Assembly (NCBI GenBank): GCA_030867875.1
Contig: JAOWCC010000431.1
Span: 1-64,000, forward strand
Direction: 5' to 3'
Length of the DNA: 64,000 nt
From: Actinernus sp. WN-2022
Lineage: Eukaryota > Cnidaria > Anthozoa > Actiniaria > Actinernidae
The notes under the pieces are model-generated. The model saw nothing but the letters and a program-made list of their open reading frames with translations. It was not told the origin of the DNA and made no database searches. This document shows positions 58,011 through 64,000 of this stretch, in pieces (the first letter of the stretch is position 1; the number at the start of each line of letters is the position of its first letter). Both the position numbers and the translations under genes were made by a program.

Positions 58011-59267
58011 GTACCAATATGCAATGTGCTTTTTATCATTCAATGGGTATGTATCTGCATTAAACCCATTTATTGCCATTCTGTGTAAAATTGGCATAGA
58101 AAACAGATATTACACTGTAGTGTTCATTATCTATTGGTTTATTTTCTTTTGAAAGGTTTATCACTTTTTAAAAAGGAAGTTCAATTTAGAATCAAAAAGT
58201 GTATTTCCCAGTGATTTTGTTTTGTTTTGAGCAACCTCCTCACTTCACTTCAAGTGAAGTTTTCTACCATAGAGATTGGCCGTTGTTATACTACGGATGC
58301 ACAATGCATCTGCACGAACTTGGGCAAAGATTACTAATGCATCTTTTTATGCGACCCTAAGTTTGTCTTCAATAAAGACTTATATGTGCATTGTTTTACT
58401 TTAAAATATAATCACAAAAATAAATAGTAATGCCAAAAGTGCGAGAGGCATGCAAAACCCTCAACATAAAAATAGTAAAAACAGACACCAAAGAAAGCCT
58501 CATGAATGAGATAGGAAGAGAGGTTTTTCAGCAGAAAATTGTTTGTAGGATCAACAACGATGATGTGGTGAAGTTCACTAATCTTACTCTTGGCATTTAC
58601 TGGGTGACATGTTGAAGTTACTGGATGACTATGTTGGAGCTTTGCACTCCAAGTTGGGATGACTTTAATTATCATGACAGTAGTTACATCAGTAGTTACA
58701 TCAGTCACGAGATGTCCTCAGCATTCCAAATGCTGCATGTCCTGAGAAAATATTCACGAAACATGTTTTCTGTGGAATAGCATTTTTTGAAAGTAAATAT
58801 GGTGGTGAGGAATCTCAAAGCTCGAAACCCACTAAAAATGTTTCTAATCCATCGTAGATATCATTTTAGATGTATATGATAAAAAGAATTGAAAGATGTC
58901 ACGGCACTGTGCATGTCTGCATCGCTCGGTTGGTGCTCTATTGAAAGGGTATGCAATGTTTACCTTGAAGACTATGTCTATACACAGTTTGTTAGCCAGT
59001 TTTGCACATTTGCTTTAATTGTAACCATCCCACATGTGCACGAGGTTCGTCAGTTCATATGAAAATCACTGAAATTCATTTATGGTGTCCGGCCTGGACA
59101 GCTACATTCGTAATATAAAGCCTCTCACTATGATACAGCCCCTTTAAGGATACAAAAGCAAATTATTAATTATTGTTTTGTGATATTATATTTCTATTTT
59201 AAGCCCAGTGGAATTTCATATATTATGGTTTACATAAAAGGAATGACATGTTCAATTAATTTTAATT

Positions 59268-59388
59268 AAACTCATCACAAATAGATGAGCTTGGAGGTAG
59301 GTGCCTTTCCAGGGTGGGGATGTACAAACGATTCAACCTACCGACGACGCAAGGAGGTTACCATGGCAACCGAATCACAGCCCACCAC
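59268..59388 (-). repeat. Split direct repeat, outer copy
   Basis: A 121-bp segment (AAACTCATCAC ... ATGAGCTTGGAGGTAGGTGC ... CGAATCACAGCCCACCAC) repeated at 59671-59791 with a few mismatches, 403 bp apart. Its place beyond the recombinase end of the minus-strand element fits the B1-A2-B2 terminal arrangement of Ngaro/DIRS-group elements. Confidence 0.8.
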
Positions 59389-59670
59389 AGGGCACCCGTC
59401 ACACTGACGATTCAGTGGAATACTTACCTAATCCTATACTTACCATTAGGGAGGGAGCACTGATCCGCAAAAATCAGCAAACAAGCAAAGCAAGCAATCA
59501 AGCAGAGATCCGCGACGATCAGGGATACGCTAAGAATGCCACAAACAAGCAATGTACTCGTGACACCAGCAAAACCCCTGGGCCACCCCAACCCTGTCTC
59601 GTATGGGGACGACCGCTGGTCAGCATTGTCTCAAGGTTAACTATGCCTAAATTACATTTAGCCACAATTT

Positions 59671-59791
59671 AAACTCATCACCAATATATGAGCTTGGAGG
59701 TAGGTGCCTTTCCAGGGTGGGGATGCACAAACGATTCAACCTACCGACGACGCAAGGAGGTTACCATGGCAACCGAATCACAGCCCACCAC
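59671..59791 (-). repeat. Split direct repeat, inner copy
   Basis: Second copy of the 121-bp repeat. It starts 165 bp beyond the stop of the recombinase gene. The 280 bp between the copies are GC-richer than the surroundings and would hold the A2 repeat; the matching A1 copy would lie beyond the right end of the window. Confidence 0.75.
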
Positions 59792-59955
59792 CAATATCCA
59801 TACTCCAAGGTCCTTGGAGAACGGAGGGGCCTGTGAAAGGGTAACATGGAACCTCCGACTCCAAACAATCCCCCAAGCACCATTCCCTCCGCGAAATTAT
59901 GCAAAGTCACAGAGAACTAGCAAGACGTACATACCCCTAGTCCACAAGCTTGCCT

Positions 59956-60993
59956 TTAGACCAGCTGGTGTGACAGACGTGCCAATGCTTCAGTAGGTGT
60001 TCTGATGTAAAGCTGATAGGCATTGCTTTTCCATCGGCCCATTGCTTGAATGAGACGATCAGGGATACCACTGCGAGCTGCCACAGTCGCTGCTTCGATG
60101 CGAAAACTATGACTCGAATAGTTGCCAGGAACTCCTGCTGCCACCACAAATTGCCTTAGCCAACTAGTGAGGAGAGTTCGTGTCAATGGCTGGCCGCCTT
60201 GCAGCAGGAAGAGAGGACCACATCCATTGCCTCTGATTGACAAATATGCCATCATTGCATGCACTGTACACAGGGAAGACTTTCCCAACCCAATGTGGAT
60301 AAAACACCCTTTGCGGAACGGGTCTGTTTTAGAGGCCTTAATCTTTATTCGCATGCAGGATCGAGCTGCACCAAAGTCCACTGCTACGTCTCCAAAACAC
60401 AGGTGGATAGCTTGAGAAAAACTGGCCAAACTTGGAACTGTAAATTCGACTGATCTGAGGAAGCCAAAGTATGCAAGAGTGCAGGCTCCCCAAAACATAC
60501 AATGATCTGGCAGACTCAAATCCAGGGATCCAAAGATGACCATCATGATGTCATCAGTGATTGGTAAGCGTTGGGATGACGAACAACCTTGCATACGTTT
60601 AATGCCACGCACCACCCTCTGAAGTTGCAAACAATTAATTAAGGGGTCTGGGAGGCCCTGTTCAATGTGAAGAGATCTAATGGCAGAGAGGTATACTTTA
60701 ATGCTTGAATGTTGGACAGAATCTGACAAAAACGTAGCAAAGAGGCATAGAGTCCATTCCTCTGCTGGACAAGGTGAACCATTTGGGTGAACTTTCCCAA
60801 GCTGATGGCAAAAATTCACAAACCTATTTTGAGCGGAAGCATATGTATTGCGAGTAGACAAGGCAAGACCCTTAGATAGAAAGTTCCTGCAACGACGTTC
60901 TAATTGGGAGAGATTAGGTCCTCCAGGAATTGCTGTGGAATTAGCACTGGAGTGGACTTGGCCTTGGGTACCAACTGCCAAAATTCCTGCCAA
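59956..60993 (-). CDS. Tyrosine recombinase of a Ngaro-type element, catalytic residues kept
   Basis: A 345-codon open frame with no internal stop. The SAM-like N-terminal domain (LERRCRNFLSKGLALSTRNT; FVNFCHQLGKVHPNG; LSDSVQHSSIKVYLSAIRSL) precedes the catalytic domain: AYFGFLRSVEF (first Arg), SHSFRIEAATVAARSG (His and second Arg), MGRWKSNAYQLYIRTP (nucleophile Tyr). The frame overlaps the RNase H end and has no ATG near its start, the first being about 135 codons in, so it may be expressed by frameshift or reinitiation. Recombinases of this type insert the circular DNA intermediate. Confidence 0.9.
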   Translation of the reverse strand: MAGILAVGTQGQVHSSANSTAIPGGPNLSQLERRCRNFLSKGLALSTRNTYASAQNRFVNFCHQLGKVHPNGSPCPAEEWTLCLFATFLSDSVQHSSIKVYLSAIRSLHIEQGLPDPLINCLQLQRVVRGIKRMQGCSSSQRLPITDDIMMVIFGSLDLSLPDHCMFWGACTLAYFGFLRSVEFTVPSLASFSQAIHLCFGDVAVDFGAARSCMRIKIKASKTDPFRKGCFIHIGLGKSSLCTVHAMMAYLSIRGNGCGPLFLLQGGQPLTRTLLTSWLRQFVVAAGVPGNYSSHSFRIEAATVAARSGIPDRLIQAMGRWKSNAYQLYIRTPTEALARLSHQLV

Positions 60994-62619
60994 TGGAAAC
61001 GGGAAAGAGCATCAGCAACCTTATTTTGTACACCTGGGATGTGCTGAGCAGTAAAGGTGAAGTTGAAAAGCGCTGCTGACATCATAAGACTGCGAACAAG
61101 TCGCATGATGCAAGGAATCTTAGATGTCCTAGACTTCAAAATAAACACTACTGCCTCATTATCAGAGCGGAATAAGACGTGATTCCTGGTCCAGTTACTA
61201 CCCCAAATATGAGCAGCTATCACCACTGGAAAAAGTTCCTTGTAGGCTATGGAGAGCTGCATTTGGCATGGGAACCATCTGTCATTGAACCACTCCCCAT
61301 TGTAGTATGCACCAAAGCCGACTGCTCCAGCCGCATCTGAAGTCATTTCCAAGTCAGTTGCTGCAGACATTCCCGGAAACAGCCAAAAACTGACCCCATG
61401 CCATGACGATAAAAACTGATTCCACCACTGAAGATCCAACTGAAATTCCTTGTTTAGGCGGATTGGATTGTCTCTTTTTTGGAAACAACAGAGTAAATTG
61501 ATCATGCGGCGCACAAATGTTCTTCCAGGCCACACAACTTTTGCTGCGTGATGTAAATGGCCAATCAGAGATTATAATTGCTGCCTATTGCACCAACGAC
61601 GAGACACCCACGAGTTTATAAGCTGCCGTAAGGAGCACAGTTTCTCAGAGGGGAGACGAGCTATGAAATTTATTGAGACCAGTTCAATGCCCAACACCAC
61701 TAGGGTGGTGCAGGGCCCCACACATTTGTTGGGATGGAGTGGAAGACCCAACCTTTTGCACAGATCTAACGAAGTGCTCAAGTTATGGTGGCATAGTAAG
61801 GAATTGGGAGGTCCCGCCAAAATGAAGTCATCTAAATAATGCACCAGATCTGATACATTATAATGGTGCACCAAAATCCACTATACCATAGCAGCTACTG
61901 AATTGAATATGTATGGAGCAGAACGTAGACCGAAAGGTAGAGTTAGATCCACATAATACTGGCTTCGCCATTTCATGCCTAGTAAATAACGGTCTGTAGG
62001 ATGCACAGCAATGTTGCGATAGGCAGCCTCTACATCAAACTTTGCCATGAAGGCCCCTTGGCAATATTGGCTAACCATGCTAATGGTTTGATCCACCGTA
62101 ATGTACTGCAGGGAAAATTCATCAGGATCAATCCCATCATTCACGCTTTCCCCCCTGGGAGAGGATAAATCTAGAATTAACCGCCATTTACCCGGTTGAC
62201 CCTTTTTAGGGATAACACCAAAACTGCTTATGTGCAAATTGTGAATCGGGGGGGGGGGGGGGGGGGGCAGGGAGAGGGCCCGCTATCCTATGCCTAGCTA
62301 CTTCATTTGCCAGATAAACGTCAATCACTTTGGCATGATGATAGGCCGACGGTTTGTTCCTCTTAGCTGACCGGAGTTTGAGAGACTGATGAAAGCCCAA
62401 TTTAAAACCATGCCGCAGGCCTTCAACTACAAAGGATACTTGCTGCTGATCAGGGTGGTTAGTCAGCTCCCGTATCAAGCCATCCACATTTAAAGGAGAG
62501 CTCTGGCCAACTGGGGGGAGGACAGGTGTGGCTGAAAGGGAGATATTTAACAATAAAAGAAAAAAACACCCACTAAATGACATGTAGCATAGTATAACAC
62601 TCTTATTCAACGTGATCAA
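60900..62619 (-). pseudogene. pol: Reverse transcriptase-RNase H of the second Ngaro-type element
   Basis: In order on the minus strand: N-terminal RT part (LTNHPDQQQVSFVVEGLRHG) to a G run at 62249-62268 where the frame shifts by one. Then FGVIPKKGQPGKWRLILDLS, FMAKFDVEAAYRNIAVHP, LPFGLRSAPYIFNSVAAM, a TAG where Glu is expected (near 61878), and VHYLDDFILAG with the catalytic YLDD. A TAA follows near 61570. RNase H then runs open (TSDAAGAVGFGAYYNG; FRSDNEAVVFIL; HIPGVQNKVADALSRF) to 60900. Three lesions in all. The long G run could include a sequencing or assembly error. Confidence 0.88.
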
Positions 62620-62849
62620 GGTAAAACATGAATGCTAGATGCCTGTAATAGCGTAGCCTATACAATATGTCTATCATATTAAAATCAGGATATCTCACCT
62701 GAGCCATGTAAGCTAAGAATAGTTTGCCCTAAATATAACACCGTTTCTGTCCCAATGTCGAATAATAACAACAACAACAATTATAAGTCATGCACACATT
62801 AGTGAATACACAACAACAGCCAAGTTCTTATTGCTTCCTGCGTTTATTG

Positions 62850-63799
62850 CTCTCAGGCCTTGGGGAACGGGACTTGTGCCTACGCCCGTACTGAGTACTG
62901 CTTTCCGAATGAATGGAATCTGGACGAGGAGCCCATAATAGAAATTGGAGATAAAAATATTAAGAGGGTCAGTAAAAGCAAAACGGTAGGGGTAGTTGTT
63001 GACGAAAATTTAAGTTGGTCTGACCACATAGACCACCTAACTAAAAAGGTTGTATCGGGTCTAGGAGCGTTAAAGAAGATCCGCCCATTTGTGTCCCAAG
63101 ACACTCTAATGAAAATATATAATTCACCTATTCAAACTCACATGGATTACTGCTGTGAGGTCTGGGATACCTGTGGGAGGGTCCTCTGTGATAAACTTCA
63201 AAAATTTCAAAATAGGGCTGCTAGGCTTATTCTAAGGGCTGATTATAAAACGAGCTCCAGTCTACTCCTTGACATACTAGATTGGGATAGACTTGATGAA
63301 CGGAGGGCTAAACGCAAGGCTGTCTTGATGCACAAAATCCAAAATAACTGTGCACCGACCAGTCTCACCGAATTATTCAAAACAGTTGGAAGCAGAACAG
63401 ACTACAACCTGAGGGGGGCAGATACCAAACTCTGCTTGCCCCTCCCCAAAACTGAGTTTGCGAAAAAGAGCATCTCCTACAATGGAGCAAAGCTCTGGAA
63501 CCAGCTTCCAGCTGAATTACGCGAAACTAGGTCGTTGGTTTCTTTTAAGAACAACATTGCGACTGCCTCTCTCTTAAATTGACTTTTAGACATTTTTTTA
63601 CTATATGTTACTTTACTTTTGTATTTGTTATTGTTACTACTATTTTATATATTATTGTTTATACGAGTTTTTAAGTACATAATTAGATATATAGGAATTA
63701 CTTATAATTATATACTACGGATGTATTTTTAGCCACGGATTCTATGTAAATCAGCGTTATGCTGTTAGCAATACCGTGAAATAAATTACTTAAAAAAAA
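62850..63799 (+). mobile_element. 5'-truncated CR1/L2-like LINE inserted in the Ngaro-type element
   Basis: The plus-strand ORF 62860-63582 encodes the end of a LINE RT: KSKTVGVVVDENLSWSDHID, then TLMKIYNSPIQTHMDYCCEV, KLQKFQNRAARLILRADY, a Cys-poor tail and SYNGAKLWNQLPAELRETRS, with a stop at 63580. A 3' UTR of 210 bp ends in AATAAATTACTTAAAAAAAA at about 63799. The catalytic palm is missing. It is in opposite orientation to the host element and separates its gag Cys/His motif from the RT. The ORF is intact, so insertion is fairly recent. Confidence 0.85.
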
Positions 63800-64000
63800 A
63801 CACTCTTGGGCCCGGTGAGAGCCTGAACAATTGCTGCATCTGTGGGCGAAACGGCATTTTGCGTACGGAGAGGAACAGCGGCCTCTGTTCCACGATCTAC
63901 AAACCACCTGAGAAGCACTAGAACCCTTTGCTTCACTGCCAGAATCTAAAGAAATTTCTCCAGGTTGACTACGTACTGACGCGCCAGCGGAATGAAAATT
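63800..64000 (-). pseudogene. gag: Gag C-terminal part of the second Ngaro-type element (partial)
   Basis: From the window end toward 63800 the minus strand is open and encodes a Ser-rich stretch followed by VVCRSWNRGRCSSPYAKC, RFAHRCSNCSGSHRAQECF. The Cys/His cluster joins a CCCH-like and a CCHC-like unit, as in DIRS/Ngaro gags. Reading ends where the LINE is inserted. The rest of gag lies beyond the window. Confidence 0.75.

Noticed and set aside
59301..59996. Plus-strand ORFs of 123 and 102 codons
   Set aside because: They lie across the split direct repeats of the Ngaro-type element and have no domain; their similarity comes from the repeat itself.

Overview
The window is a repeat-packed, AT-rich stretch of an animal nuclear genome, most likely a cnidarian (coral or sea anemone). 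This rests on the mix of elements: DIRS/Ngaro-type tyrosine-recombinase retrotransposons, an L1/Tx1 LINE, CR1/L2-like LINE pieces, Merlin and CACTA transposases, tRNA-headed SINEs and many short MITEs. Introns are short GT-AG. The assignment is inference from content, not from a marker gene. Almost every recognisable coding segment belongs to, or looks associated with, a mobile element, and most carry stops, frameshifts or insertions.

Layout. 1-9.5 kb: exons of an unrecognised plus-strand gene or element (3.6-4.26 kb acidic exon; 6305-6649 and 7782-8102 with an SH3-like C-terminal segment), with several MITEs, one inside a coding exon. 9.5-13.7 kb: an 87-bp satellite, a MADF-domain exon remnant, the end of a Tc1-like element and degenerate coding sequence. 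14-14.6 kb: minus-strand LINE RT fragment. 15.3-17.1 kb: a MITE, a tandem array of about 45 bp, a TATA box and an exon with an RFX-like winged-helix motif. 20-22.7 kb: a tandem array, a pseudogene of a DUF3987-like P-loop ATPase and a SINE.

23.5-28.5 kb: a decayed plus-strand Ngaro-type element (array, gag, RT-RNase H, tyrosine recombinase), with a 342-bp MITE inside the recombinase. 28.8-29.6 kb: a large hairpin and a LINE 3' end. 30.9-39.8 kb: a nested stack. A hairpin MITE holds a full-length minus-strand L1/Tx1 LINE; the LINE holds a 2.26-kb Tc1-like element, which holds a Harbinger-like MITE, and a separate 489-bp insert.

40.4-45.2 kb is the most interesting part. A region of about 4.7 kb is bounded by inverted GC-rich terminal motifs and tandem arrays (81 bp on the left, 64 bp on the right). 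It carries two divergent genes: a Merlin/IS1595-type DDE transposase (minus) and a DUF3987-like P-loop ATPase with introns (plus). I propose it as a candidate two-gene transposon (transposase plus accessory ATPase).

46-51.2 kb: a CACTA transposase fragment, a SINE, and exons of a second gene ending in the same acidic/Trp architecture as the 3.6-kb exon. 51-59 kb: short repeats, one MITE and weak coding traces. 59.3-64 kb: a second Ngaro-type element on the minus strand, running off the window end, with a recombinase whose recognisable catalytic residues are kept, split direct repeats at its 3' end, and a 5'-truncated LINE inserted between gag and RT.
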